64,000 nt of DNA from Bacteroides caccae (GCF_002222615.2 NZ_CP022412.2:3782001-3846000), one strand, 5' to 3'; counted from the first letter of the stretch, positions 35,934 through 45,221 are shown. Translations and numbers: made by a program. The notes: generated by a model from the letters alone, not told the origin.

Positions 35934-37976
35934 ATGAGATATGTGACGTTTTATATGAGTATCTGTGCAGCATTCTGCTGCCAATTTCTATCCATACCGC
36001 TTTTTGCACAACAGCAGAAAGTGGATACAACGCATACCTATTTTATTCCGGAGGTTACCGTTTCTGATATTTACCAGACCCGTGAGGTCCGTTCTACTGC
36101 ACCTCTACAACTATTTTCCAAAGAAGCCCTGAAGAATCTGCACGCCTTGCAAGTGTCCGATGCGGTGAAGCATTTTGCCGGTGTGACTGTAAAAGACTAC
36201 GGAGGCATAGGAGGTCTGAAAACTGTCTCCATACGCAGTTTGGGAGCACAGCACACCGCCGTAGGCTATGACGGAATTGCCATAACGGACTGTCAGACGG
36301 GACAGATCGACATCGGCCGTTTCTCACTTGATAATGTAGATCAACTTTCGTTGAGCAACGGGCAGAGTGACAATATCTTCCAACCGGCACGTTTCTTCGC
36401 TTCTGCAGGAATATTGGACATACAGACGCTCACTCCCCGCTTTGAGAAAGGGAAACGAACTAATATAAGCGCTGCTTTCAAAACCGGTTCGTGGGGACTT
36501 GTCAATCCCTCTATCTTATTGGAACAACAACTCAGCCCCCAATGGACAGTTTCGGCGAACGGTGAATGGATGTCGTCAGACGGACAATATCCGTACACGC
36601 TACGTTATGGAAACGCAGCAGACGACCTGACTTCACGTGAAAAACGGAAGAACACGGATGTCGAAACGTTCCGTGCCGAAGCCGGGCTTTACGGCAACTT
36701 CTCCGACAAAGAGCAATGGCGGCTAAAAGCTTACTACTTCCAGTCTTCCAGGGGATTGCCGAAAGCGACCACGCTATATAACGACTTTTCCGCACAGCAC
36801 CTCTGGGACAAAAATACATTTATACAAAGCCAATATAAAAAGGAATTCAGCCGGCAATGGGTATTCCGGACTTCTGCCAAATGGAACTGGAGTTACCAGC
36901 ATTATCTGGACCCTGCTATCAAAAACAATGAAGGCAAAACAGAGAACAGCTATTACCAGCAGGAATACTATCTTTCCGCCTCCGTGTTATACAGGCTGCT
37001 GAACAATCTTTCGTTTTCATTATCTACCGACGGCAGTATCAACACGATGAATGCCAACATGGCAGACTTTGCACATCCCACACGCTATTCGTGGTTGACA
37101 GCCATTGCCGGAAAATACGTCAACGAATGGTTCACTCTATCTGTTTCCGCCTTGGCAACCGTTATCAACGAGCAGGCCGACAAGGGAGGAAGCGCAGGCA
37201 ATCACCGCAAATTAACTCCTTACGTCAGCGCCACATTCAAGCCTTTCCGGAATGAAGAATTTCGTGTCCGTTTCTTCTACAAAGATATTTTCCGTTTGCC
37301 TAGTTTCAATGATTTATATTATCAGGAAGTGGGTAACAGCAAATTGAAACCCGAAAATGCCCGTCAATACAATATCGGTTTGACGTATAGCAGAAATGTA
37401 TGTACATTCCTGCCCTACCTGTCGGCAACCGTTGACGCATATTATAACAAAGTGACGGACAAAATCATTGCTTACCCGACCAAGAACCTTGCTGTGTGGA
37501 GCATGAGGAATTTGGGCAGTGTAGAGATCAAAGGTATTGACGCCACAGGAAGCCTATCGCTCCAACCCCGGGAAAGTATCCGTATCAATTTTTCCGGGAA
37601 CTATACTTATCAACGGGCATTAGATGTCACAACTCCGGACGCCAGCTCGAACAAATCGACTTATAAACATCAGATAGCCTACACCCCCCGCGTCTCCGCT
37701 TCGGGACAAGCGGGCATCGAAACACCCTGGATAGATTTATCTTATTCGTTCCTCTTTTCGGGAAAACGTTATGCGTTGGGACAGAACATTCCCGAAAACC
37801 GGTTGGCCAGTTACAGCGATCACAGTATTTCAGCCGGCCGAGACTTCCGGATAAGAAAAGTTACAACGTCTCTTAGCGTAGAGGTTTTGAATCTGCTGGA
37901 TAAAAATTACGAGATTGTTCAGTTCTTCCCCATGCCCGGCCGTTCAGTCAGGGCAACATTGAAGATAAGATATTAA
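35934..37976 (+). CDS. btuB: TonB-dependent vitamin B12 receptor, BtuB-like
   Basis: Outer membrane importer of cobamides, 680 residues. A signal peptide ends near FAQQQ. The plug domain has SDAVKHFAGVTVKDYGGIGGLKTVSIRSLG-type text (key piece: VSIRSLGAQHTAVGYDG) and the barrel ends in an aromatic C-terminus (LKIRY). There is no carboxypeptidase-like N-terminal domain, so it is not a SusC-type protein. A GTG at 35910 opens the same frame 8 codons earlier; I prefer the ATG. The riboswitch upstream makes the substrate assignment strong. The TonB-box region is not distinct. Confidence 0.9.
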   Translation: MRYVTFYMSICAAFCCQFLSIPLFAQQQKVDTTHTYFIPEVTVSDIYQTREVRSTAPLQLFSKEALKNLHALQVSDAVKHFAGVTVKDYGGIGGLKTVSIRSLGAQHTAVGYDGIAITDCQTGQIDIGRFSLDNVDQLSLSNGQSDNIFQPARFFASAGILDIQTLTPRFEKGKRTNISAAFKTGSWGLVNPSILLEQQLSPQWTVSANGEWMSSDGQYPYTLRYGNAADDLTSREKRKNTDVETFRAEAGLYGNFSDKEQWRLKAYYFQSSRGLPKATTLYNDFSAQHLWDKNTFIQSQYKKEFSRQWVFRTSAKWNWSYQHYLDPAIKNNEGKTENSYYQQEYYLSASVLYRLLNNLSFSLSTDGSINTMNANMADFAHPTRYSWLTAIAGKYVNEWFTLSVSALATVINEQADKGGSAGNHRKLTPYVSATFKPFRNEEFRVRFFYKDIFRLPSFNDLYYQEVGNSKLKPENARQYNIGLTYSRNVCTFLPYLSATVDAYYNKVTDKIIAYPTKNLAVWSMRNLGSVEIKGIDATGSLSLQPRESIRINFSGNYTYQRALDVTTPDASSNKSTYKHQIAYTPRVSASGQAGIETPWIDLSYSFLFSGKRYALGQNIPENRLASYSDHSISAGRDFRIRKVTTSLSVEVLNLLDKNYEIVQFFPMPGRSVRATLKIRY

Positions 37977-37993
37977 TATTATAAAAGGATATT

Positions 37994-39976
37994 ATGGACG
38001 TGAAAAGGAAATTGACATATATATTCCGGCTCTGTCTGCCGCTGCTATTATTACTCAACGCTTGCGATGATATGGAGGACAAGCCCTTCACCTCATCGGA
38101 CATCACAGGTGACCCGACAGAGACGGATACAGCCGAACTCTATGCGTTGTGCGAAGGATTGTTCAATCAGAATAACAGTTCGCTGATGCGTTTTTCTTTC
38201 AATAACCAGCGAATGGTACGCAATTATTTCAAGACGATCAATCACCGGGGACTGGGAGATACGGCTAATGATCTGGCAATTTACGGTAGCAAGATATATA
38301 TTGTAGCCAACGTTTCCAGTACGATAGAAATAGTGGATTTCCAAACGGGAAACTCGCTGAAACAGATTCAAATGCTGACAGAGAACGGAAATCCCCGGGA
38401 ACCGCGATACATTGCTTTTCATAAAGAAAAAGCCTATGTCTGTTCTTATGACGGTACGGTAGCACGTATTGACACGGCTTCGCTTACCATAGACGCTATG
38501 ACAACAGTGGGACGTAATCCTGACGGAATTTGTGTACAGGATGACAAGTTATATGTTTCCAACTCCGGCGGATTGGACCATGCGTCGGGATTGGGGGTAG
38601 ACAATACAGTGTCCGTGGTTGACATCGCTACATTCAAGGAAACCGATAAAATTATCGTAGGTCCGAATCCGGGAAAGATCATTGCCGATACGAAAGAAAA
38701 AGTCGTTTATGTAGCCACCCGTGGCGAAGATGTAGAAGCCGGAGATTATAATTTCGCAAAAATAGATTGCCGGACAAAGGTAGTCACCCACTATAATGAG
38801 AGAGTACAAAACTTTGCTATTGACGGAGAGATTGCTTATCTATATAACTATAATTACAGTACACAAACCGCTTCTATCAAGACATTCAATCTAAAAACAG
38901 GAGAAACTGTCCGTGAAAATTTCATTACGGACGGAACCAATATCAGCACTCCTTATGGAATCAATGTCAATCCCTACAGTGGGAATATATATATCACAGA
39001 CGCTTATGACTACACCGTATATGGAGATTTGCTTTGTTTCAACCAACAAGGACAACTCTTGTTCCGCCTAAATAATATCGGACTGAATCCAAATACAATC
39101 GTATTCAGCGACAAGGCTTCCCGAAGCGATATTGATGATACCGGAGAAACAGAAAATTCATTGGCTTTTGCCAATAAGGTATGGGAGTACAGGCCGGCTC
39201 CGGGACAATTTATCAATACTACTACATCTGCCTATAAAAATGGATTTACCTATGATGATATACTGAAAGAAGCAACCCGCAAAATACGGCAAAAATCAAT
39301 CATCACTTTAGGAGGATTCGGCGGTTACATTGTTCTGGGTTTCCCGCAATCAATCCCGAACGTAGAAGGAGAGTATGATTTCAAGATAAAAGGAAATGCT
39401 TATTACAATCTGAAAACAGAAACAGGAAAATTAGGGGGAAGCGCCGAACCGGGTATCGTATTTGTATCTAAAGATGTAAATGGCAATGGAGAACCCGATG
39501 ATGAGTGGTATGAGCTGGCCGGAAGCGAATACGGGAAAGATACGGAGACACGTGGATATGAGATCACTTATTATCGACCGGAACCGGCAAACCAGAATGT
39601 CTCTTGGAAAGACAATCAAGGAAACGAAGGTGAAATCCTCCGGAACAGCTTTCATAACCAAGAGTCCTATTATCCTGTATGGATACAGGAAAATGAAATA
39701 ACATTCCGGGGAACACGCTTAAAGGACAATGCTGTTCCGGAAAATGGATTATGGGTAGGATATTGCTATCCGTGGGGATATGCCGACAATCATCGCAATG
39801 ATAAAGAAGGCAGTAATTTTAAAATAGACTGGGCAATAGACAGCAATGGAGAATCCATCGTTTTGGATTGTATAGACTTTGTGAAAATCATGACTGCCGT
39901 CAATCAAGACTCAGGGCAAATGGGAGAAATATCGACAGAAGTAACAACTGTCGAAAACCTGCATTTCAAGAATTAA
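37994..39976 (+). CDS. BtuG-like surface propeller lipoprotein with extra domain
   Basis: 660 residues with a lipoprotein signal (lipobox LLNAC, Cys about 24) followed by DDMED, an acidic surface-export-type tail. The N-terminal part (about 45-390) is a YncE/DUF5074-type propeller with repeated blocks (LYVSNSGG, KIYIVANVSS, VVYVATRGED, NIYITDAYDY). BtuG, which captures B12 outside BtuB in Bacteroides, has this fold. The C-terminal 270 residues (WYELAGSEYGKDTETRGYE, VWIQENEITFRG, GLWVGYCYPWGYAD) are an added domain absent from a plain propeller. It lies 17 bp after btuB in the same operon. B12 capture is inferred. Confidence 0.75.
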   Translation: MDVKRKLTYIFRLCLPLLLLLNACDDMEDKPFTSSDITGDPTETDTAELYALCEGLFNQNNSSLMRFSFNNQRMVRNYFKTINHRGLGDTANDLAIYGSKIYIVANVSSTIEIVDFQTGNSLKQIQMLTENGNPREPRYIAFHKEKAYVCSYDGTVARIDTASLTIDAMTTVGRNPDGICVQDDKLYVSNSGGLDHASGLGVDNTVSVVDIATFKETDKIIVGPNPGKIIADTKEKVVYVATRGEDVEAGDYNFAKIDCRTKVVTHYNERVQNFAIDGEIAYLYNYNYSTQTASIKTFNLKTGETVRENFITDGTNISTPYGINVNPYSGNIYITDAYDYTVYGDLLCFNQQGQLLFRLNNIGLNPNTIVFSDKASRSDIDDTGETENSLAFANKVWEYRPAPGQFINTTTSAYKNGFTYDDILKEATRKIRQKSIITLGGFGGYIVLGFPQSIPNVEGEYDFKIKGNAYYNLKTETGKLGGSAEPGIVFVSKDVNGNGEPDDEWYELAGSEYGKDTETRGYEITYYRPEPANQNVSWKDNQGNEGEILRNSFHNQESYYPVWIQENEITFRGTRLKDNAVPENGLWVGYCYPWGYADNHRNDKEGSNFKIDWAIDSNGESIVLDCIDFVKIMTAVNQDSGQMGEISTEVTTVENLHFKN

Positions 39977-40014
39977 TCAATAAAACAATTAATAACTAAA
40001 AATTAAAAAAGGAC

Positions 40015-40758
40015 ATGAAGAAATTATCTTTATTACTACTGTTGTCAGTATTTGTATTTTGCAGTTGCGGGGATGATGACGATGATGTAAAAAACGAAGT
40101 GGTCGTTAGTTTTGAGAATCTATTGACCGAGGAAAACAGTCAATTTATCGCAGACGGTACCCCCAACAATCAGGCATTCCAAGAAACTGATTTCAAAGAT
40201 CCTAAAAACTTAATTAATTTCAACCACTATTATGCCGACTGGGGTTCCGGTTATAGTTTTGCCGGATTTTCTTATATGAATATAACAGATAATCAAACAG
40301 CCAATAGTCCTGCACCAATAACAGGTAAAGCTAAAATTGGTAGTGTGTATATTGGTGTAGACAGTACCGACGGAGAATATGGAACTCCAGCAATTCTGAC
40401 CATATTAGATACTAACTATAAATTAAAAGGAACCTGGATAGCAAACAGTACATGGGCATACATGGGTATGATACAAGGAGACGGTTATGCAAGGGCTTTC
40501 AAGGCGGGAGATTGGTATAAAGTTACAGCAACAGGATACGATGAAGCTGGTAATGAAACAGGAAAAGCAGAAATCTTATTAGCAAATTATAAGACCGATA
40601 ATGACCTTCCTGTTAAAGAATGGATATGGTTTGACCTAACCCCGCTCCAAAATGCTGTAAAAGTTAAATTTATACCCGACTCTAGTGATAAAAATGAATA
40701 TGGTATGAACACTGCCTCCTATTTCTGTCTTGACGGCATCACGTTAATTGAGAAATAA
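40015..40758 (+). CDS. DUF4465 lipoprotein of the B12 locus
   Basis: 247 residues. The lipobox FCSC is followed by GDDDDD, a strong surface-export signal of Bacteroides lipoproteins. The rest matches the beta-sandwich DUF4465 family (INFNHYYADWGSGYSFAGFSYMN shortened: DWGSGYSFAGFSYM; IGVDSTDGEYGTPA; YFCLDGITL). The function of this family is not known. It is third in the riboswitch-controlled operon, after btuB and the propeller gene, and a terminator follows, so an accessory role in cobamide capture is likely but unproven. Confidence 0.75.
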   Translation: MKKLSLLLLLSVFVFCSCGDDDDDVKNEVVVSFENLLTEENSQFIADGTPNNQAFQETDFKDPKNLINFNHYYADWGSGYSFAGFSYMNITDNQTANSPAPITGKAKIGSVYIGVDSTDGEYGTPAILTILDTNYKLKGTWIANSTWAYMGMIQGDGYARAFKAGDWYKVTATGYDEAGNETGKAEILLANYKTDNDLPVKEWIWFDLTPLQNAVKVKFIPDSSDKNEYGMNTASYFCLDGITLIEK

Positions 40759-40828
40759 AACAATCATTCTGTCCGTCTGGCGCACTAAGTTACAGACTTA
40801 ACAAGAAAGATAAGTGACCAAAGATAAA

Positions 40829-40877
40829 CGGTGAACAATTTGTGGAGACTCCACTCATTGCTCACCGTTATTTTTTA
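40829..40877 (+). terminator. Terminator of the B12 operon
   Basis: ACGGTGAaCAAT pairs with ATTGcTCACCGT (40829-40869), and six T residues follow. Confidence 0.8.
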
Positions 40878-40895
40878 TAGAATACATAGTCCGCG

Positions 40896-41528
40896 TCAAC
40901 ACGAAGTCCACGTCAACACAAAGTCCTCACAGATACGATACCCCACAGAAAAGAGTGACTGCCCTTCCGTCGCATATTCTCTAACCTGAAAAGTGCCTTC
41001 CTTTTGAGGAATAAAATGCGATAAACAAAGTTTCCGCAAATCAGCGTCGGCATTCTTCATGCATTTGAAAATCGTTTCCTTTGCCGACCAGTGCAACAGT
41101 ACCCCCCACGTAGTATCTCCCTGATAAGCCTCTACCTGCTCATCCGGACGAATAAAACGATCGAAAACTTTATGTACCCGTTTGCCATATTGTTCAATAT
41201 CAATGCCAACAGGAGTTTTGGGATTAAGAATCACCGCCACATACCCTTTCGTATGCGAAATACTGATAAAAAAGGAATCATCAGTCAGAAACGGTTTGCC
41301 TTCCGAAGAATAACCTATTTGCTTATCTTCTTTCAACATAAAGTACAATAAGACACGGACAGACAACCACTCTATCTTTCTCCGTTCGGAAGCAAATTGC
41401 AAAAGTTCCTGTTCACAACAGACCCTGCGCGCATCAGGTAAAAGAGCCAACAATGCCTCCAGTGATTCCTCCACCTTCCAGACAGCCCATTGTGTATCAT
41501 TCGTTTTATCTTGCAGAAATAATCCCAT
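40896..41528 (-). CDS. 4'-phosphopantetheinyl transferase, Sfp type
   Basis: Transfers phosphopantetheine from CoA to carrier proteins in the cytoplasm; 210 residues. The family motifs are visible: FFISISHTKGYVAV, PVGIDIEQYGKRV with the metal-binding Asp-x-Glu, and LLHWSAKETIFKCM with the WxxKEA-like block. It is the last gene of the mutY-ssb-gldE group, 1 bp after gldE. Linkage to gldE is often seen in Bacteroidota. The target carrier protein is not in this window. Confidence 0.87.
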   Translation of the reverse strand: MGLFLQDKTNDTQWAVWKVEESLEALLALLPDARRVCCEQELLQFASERRKIEWLSVRVLLYFMLKEDKQIGYSSEGKPFLTDDSFFISISHTKGYVAVILNPKTPVGIDIEQYGKRVHKVFDRFIRPDEQVEAYQGDTTWGVLLHWSAKETIFKCMKNADADLRKLCLSHFIPQKEGTFQVREYATEGQSLFSVGYRICEDFVLTWTSC

Positions 41529-41529
41529 T

Positions 41530-42885
41530 TTACTCTTTGTCTTCCGCCCCTTCCGTTTCTTCTTTCGGCAGGATCGTAAACTTCACCTTTAAAATACGGC
41601 GGCTGTCCATTTCCAGCACTTCAAACTCATAATTATGATAAGTCACCTTCTCATGCAATGCGGGAAATTCACCTTTAATCTCAAGCAACATCCCTGCCAG
41701 TGTATCGGCATCCCCTACCACTCTCTCAAACTCATCTTCGTCCACTTTCGCAATCTTGTAAAAGTCCGTAAGCTGAGTCTTAGCTTCAAATATCCAGGTA
41801 TGGTCATTCAACACGACATACGTGCGTTCCTCATCATCATATTCATCATGTATCTCACCAACAATTTCTTCAATGATATCCTCCATTGTCACCAGTCCGG
41901 AAGTACCTCCGAACTCATCCACAACGATAGCAATATGAATCTTGTTCGCCTGAAAATCACGAAGCAAATCATCAATCATCTTTGTCTCCGGCACAAAATA
42001 AGCAGGCCGGATCAATGATTGCCAACGGAAGTTATCTCCTTTGTTCACATGCGGCAGAAGGTCTTTGATATACAACACCCCTTTTATATTATCCCGCGAA
42101 CCGGAATAAATAGGAATACGCGAATAAGCATTTTCAATGATACACTGCATCACCTCCTTGAAAGGGGTACGGATATCCAGATCGACCATATCCAGGCGCG
42201 ACGTCATTACCTCCTTTACCGTTTCGCCACCAAAACGGATAATCCCTTCCAGAATATTATTCTCCTCGGAGATTTCCGCCTTATCCGTCAACTCCAGTGC
42301 ATGCGACAGTTCATCTACGGAAATATTATGATTCTTCTTGGCGAAGTGCTTGTTCAGGAAAGTAGTAGAGCGCACCAAGACAGAAGCAATCGGATAGAAT
42401 ACCTTTTCCAAGGCATAAATCCCCGGTGCGGAGAAACGGCAGAAAGCCAACGTCTTCTGCGCCGAATAAATCTTCGGCATGATTTCACCGAACAACAGCA
42501 GTAAGAAAGTAAGAATAACAGTCAATATCAGGAACTCTGCCAACGGAGAATGGAATACAAACACATTCATAAAGAAGAAATTGCAGAGCATGATAATGGT
42601 TACGTTCACAAAATTATTAGTAATCAATATCGTTGCCAACAAACGTTCGGAATCATCCAGAAGAAAGCTTATCTTTTCGTCAGCAGGATGTTTGCGTTCG
42701 TCAATATCATTCTTGTCCGAGGGAGAAAGCGAGAAAAAAGCTATTTCTGAAGCCGAAGCAAAGCCGGAAGCAAGCAGGAGCACACCAGCCAGCACTATGG
42801 CAATAATAGCAGAGATAGAAGGAGTGTTTACGGTAATACCGTTGAAAATATCAGCCAATTGGCTTAAATAACCATCTGAGTCCAA
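41530..42885 (-). CDS. gldE: GldE-like membrane protein (CNNM, CBS pair, CorC_HlyC)
   Basis: Inner-membrane protein, 451 residues, named after the gliding-motility gene but common in non-gliding Bacteroides. A DUF21/CNNM region with four hydrophobic segments (about 20-185) is followed by two CBS domains (about 210-335, with VVDEFGGTSGLVTMEDIIEEIVG shortened here: DEFGGTSGLVTMED) and the C-terminal CorC_HlyC domain. Metal ion transport or regulation is suggested by the family. The start codon is TTG at 42885, giving MDSDGYLSQLADIFN; no ATG occurs upstream in frame. Confidence 0.87.
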   Translation of the reverse strand: MDSDGYLSQLADIFNGITVNTPSISAIIAIVLAGVLLLASGFASASEIAFFSLSPSDKNDIDERKHPADEKISFLLDDSERLLATILITNNFVNVTIIMLCNFFFMNVFVFHSPLAEFLILTVILTFLLLLFGEIMPKIYSAQKTLAFCRFSAPGIYALEKVFYPIASVLVRSTTFLNKHFAKKNHNISVDELSHALELTDKAEISEENNILEGIIRFGGETVKEVMTSRLDMVDLDIRTPFKEVMQCIIENAYSRIPIYSGSRDNIKGVLYIKDLLPHVNKGDNFRWQSLIRPAYFVPETKMIDDLLRDFQANKIHIAIVVDEFGGTSGLVTMEDIIEEIVGEIHDEYDDEERTYVVLNDHTWIFEAKTQLTDFYKIAKVDEDEFERVVGDADTLAGMLLEIKGEFPALHEKVTYHNYEFEVLEMDSRRILKVKFTILPKEETEGAEDKE

Positions 42886-42902
42886 AGAGTATATATTTTA
42901 GT

Positions 42903-42950
42903 TAAACAAAAGACAATGTGCCAATCAGCTTTTATAAACCAGTTGGCACA
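42903..42950 (-). terminator. Terminator between ssb and gldE
   Basis: TGTGCCAA/TTGGCACA stem (42917-42950) followed on the minus strand by TCTTTTGTTT. It may only weaken read-through, since gldE begins 18 bp further on. Confidence 0.5.
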
Positions 42951-42962
42951 CTGTCACAGTAT

Positions 42963-43442
42963 TTAGAACGGCAAATCATCTGCCGGGTTATCTTGTACAG
43001 GTTGCGCCTGCGACTGCTGCGGCTGTTGGTTTTGTTGCATTTGCTGCGGCTGTTGTGACGGTGTTGCAGCCCCCTGTTGTGCAGAAGTGCCCGCACCTTG
43101 GCCGGCCCCTTTCGGGGTCAACATTTCCATATTGTCCACATAAATCTCGGTGATATAGCGCATAGCTCCCGACTGGTCGCTGTAAGAGCGAGTTCTGATC
43201 TTTCCCTCCAGATACAGTTTGTCACCTTTGTGTACATACTTATCCACGATTTCAGCCAGACGGTTGGATGCTACAATATTATGCCATTCAGTTCTTTCGG
43301 GAATCTGCGTACCATTTTGCAATGTATATCCGCGATCGGTCGTAGCCAACGGAAAAGTTGCCACTGCCGACCCCGTATCAAAGTATTTCACCCGTGGATC
43401 TTGTCCCACGTTACCTATCAATATCACTCTGTTTACTGACAT
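42963..43442 (-). CDS. ssb: Single-stranded DNA-binding protein
   Basis: 159 residues. The OB fold runs from MSVNRVILIGNVGQDPRVKY to about residue 110. A Gln-rich, disordered tail follows (about 120-150) and the acidic tip DNPADDLPF recruits partner proteins. The frame continues upstream to 43514, but those residues precede the family start and would lie inside the gene's own promoter; the ATG at 43442 is the start. It lies between mutY and gldE, as in many Bacteroidota. Confidence 0.93.
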   Translation of the reverse strand: MSVNRVILIGNVGQDPRVKYFDTGSAVATFPLATTDRGYTLQNGTQIPERTEWHNIVASNRLAEIVDKYVHKGDKLYLEGKIRTRSYSDQSGAMRYITEIYVDNMEMLTPKGAGQGAGTSAQQGAATPSQQPQQMQQNQQPQQSQAQPVQDNPADDLPF

Positions 43443-43483
43443 ATATGTATCAAGTTTATCATTCTTTAATTCAAATCTGCTGC

Positions 43484-43514
43484 CAAAATTAAACAGAATA
43501 ACAATAGAATGCAA
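43484..43514 (-). promoter_or_regulatory. ssb promoter
   Basis: TTGC (43514-43511), 19-nt spacer and TAATTTTG (43491-43484) on the minus strand, in the gap after mutY. The predicted start is about 35-40 nt before the ssb ATG. Confidence 0.65.
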
Positions 43515-43529
43515 GGATTGTTGTAACTT

Positions 43530-44582
43530 TTATTTCGAATCGACATACTTCTCAATAAAAGCGTGCACCAATCTGGGGACGGCATATTGCCCCAGTTCCT
43601 CCGCCTTTATTTTCCGATAGTTACCGAAAGAAGCCGACTCTGCGGGCAGAGTCACCTCATAGAAATTAGCATAAATCACCCGATGAGACAGCACGTGCTT
43701 CACCTCTCTGCAAACCGAACGCACCACGACCGGTTTCTCCCCCTCTGCCACTAACTCCCTAAATTCGGGTAAAGCCAGAAACTCCTCCTCCGACAAAGCA
43801 ACCGAAGTCTCTATCAACGGCAATTCAAACAAATTCTTCCAAATATCATCCGCCGTCCGTTTATTTATAAAGGTATACGCGCCCGCACGTACATAAATAT
43901 AATTAAAGTAACGATTCGTTATCTTCGTCTTGTGCTGCTTCACCGGCAGTTGTGCCACCCTTCCCGCAGAAAGTGCCGAACAACTCTCCGCCAACGGGCA
44001 AAACAGACAGTCAGGCGATTGTGGCGTACACTGTATCGCACCGAAATCCATAATCCCCTGATTGTAAAGAGCCGGCTGCTTCCTGTCCAGCATTTCATCC
44101 GCCAAGGCAGCAAACAACTTCTTCCCTTCCGTCGAATCAATCGGCGTATCAACACCGAAATAACGGGAAAGCACCCGATACACATTGCCGTCCACCACCG
44201 CATAAGGCATTCCATAGGCAAAGGAACAGATAGCCGCTGCCGTATACTCTCCCACCCCTTTCAGAGCAAGTACTTCCGGATATGTCTTAGGGAAAACACC
44301 GTTCATGCTTTTCGCCGCCGCATGAAGATTACGGGCACGCGAATAATATCCCAACCCCTGCCAGAACTTCATCACCTCATCCTCGTCCGCATCCGCCAGG
44401 CTCTGCACATCAGGAAAACGCTTGATAAACCGTAGAAAATAATCGTAGCCTTGCGCCACGCGTGTCTGCTGAAGAATAATTTCGGAAATCCATATCAGAT
44501 AAGGATCCGAAGATTCCCGCCAGGGCAATTCTCGTTTATTCTCCTTATACCAGTCTATAATTGCTTTACTAAAAATATTCAT
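43530..44582 (-). CDS. mutY: A/G-specific adenine DNA glycosylase
   Basis: Repairs A opposite 8-oxoguanine; 350 residues. Seen: RELPWRESSDPYLIWISE (start of the domain), helix-hairpin-helix LKGVGEYTAAAI, catalytic Asp in VDGNVYRV, the 4Fe-4S cluster cysteines in CTPQSPDCLFCPLAESC, and a NUDIX-like C-terminal domain that reads 8-oxoG. The frame extends to 44747, but the first 55 residues match nothing in the family; the ATG at 44582 (or 44588) fits. It is divergent from the HU gene. Confidence 0.9.
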   Translation of the reverse strand: MNIFSKAIIDWYKENKRELPWRESSDPYLIWISEIILQQTRVAQGYDYFLRFIKRFPDVQSLADADEDEVMKFWQGLGYYSRARNLHAAAKSMNGVFPKTYPEVLALKGVGEYTAAAICSFAYGMPYAVVDGNVYRVLSRYFGVDTPIDSTEGKKLFAALADEMLDRKQPALYNQGIMDFGAIQCTPQSPDCLFCPLAESCSALSAGRVAQLPVKQHKTKITNRYFNYIYVRAGAYTFINKRTADDIWKNLFELPLIETSVALSEEEFLALPEFRELVAEGEKPVVVRSVCREVKHVLSHRVIYANFYEVTLPAESASFGNYRKIKAEELGQYAVPRLVHAFIEKYVDSK

Positions 44583-44708
44583 TCCCATATCGGTTGTTCG
44601 TCTTACATTTATCTTGCAAATACTATCCAAAAGCAGTACAAAAGTAACTCTTTTGACTCTAAGAAAACTTAATGCCTCCACTTTTTTAGAAAAATGTGCA
44701 GAATATAT

Positions 44709-44739
44709 TTTTTTAGCAGACCAAAAAGCTATATATTTG
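44709..44739 (+). promoter_or_regulatory. HU promoter
   Basis: TTTT, 19-nt spacer and TATATTTG (44732-44739), 51 bp before the HU ATG. Confidence 0.6.
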
Positions 44740-44790
44740 CAGTCCAAAAAATTAGCAAAAACCTAGTAATAATATTTTTTTTAAGGAAAA

Positions 44791-45066
44791 ATGACTAAAG
44801 CAGATATTGTAAACGAGATTACAAAGAAAACCGGTATTGACAAGACAACCGTTCTTACAACAGTTGAAGCATTCATGGATGCCGTAAAAGATTCGTTGTC
44901 TAACGATGAGAATGTATACCTTCGTGGATTTGGTAGCTTCGTGGTGAAGAAAAGAGCCCAGAAGACTGCTCGCAACATTTCCAAGAATACTACTATCATC
45001 ATCCCCGAGCACAACATTCCGGCTTTCAAACCGGCTAAGACATTTACAATCTCAGTAAAAAAATAA
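44791..45066 (+). CDS. HU-family DNA-binding protein
   Basis: Small histone-like protein of 91 residues that bends DNA as a dimer. The N-terminal helices (MTKADIVNEITKKTGIDK) are followed by the strand and arm region; GFGSFVVKKR and the conserved basic arm around ARNISKNT are clear. Length and sequence are standard. It heads an operon-like run with the 30-aa gene and is followed by a terminator at 45222-45270. Confidence 0.93.
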   Translation: MTKADIVNEITKKTGIDKTTVLTTVEAFMDAVKDSLSNDENVYLRGFGSFVVKKRAQKTARNISKNTTIIIPEHNIPAFKPAKTFTISVKK

Positions 45067-45102
45067 ATTTAACAAGAGTATTAACCCATAAAATGTGAAG
45101 CT

Positions 45103-45195
45103 ATGCCAAGCGGAAAGAAGAAAAAAAGACATAAAATGTCTACGCACAAGCGTAAAAAAAGACTAAGAAAGAACAGACATAAAAGCAAAAAATAA
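45103..45195 (+). CDS. Cox24/AURKAIP1-like mini ribosomal protein
   Basis: A 30-residue, very basic product: MPSGKKKKRHKMSTHKRK at the start and KRLRKNRHKSKK at the end. Short proteins of this type are known in Bacteroidota and correspond to the mitochondrial small-subunit protein AURKAIP1/Cox24. It would be missed by a length cut-off. It lies 36 bp after HU and is followed by a strong terminator. Confidence 0.85.
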   Translation: MPSGKKKKRHKMSTHKRKKRLRKNRHKSKK

Positions 45196-45221
45196 TTTTT
45201 AAGTCTGGATCACACAGAAAT

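Noticed and set aside
43443..43514. N-terminal extension of SSB
   Set aside because: It covers the predicted ssb promoter; SSB proteins start at MSVNRVILIG-like text.
44583..44747. N-terminal extension of MutY
   Set aside because: The 55 extra residues match no MutY and run into the HU promoter region.
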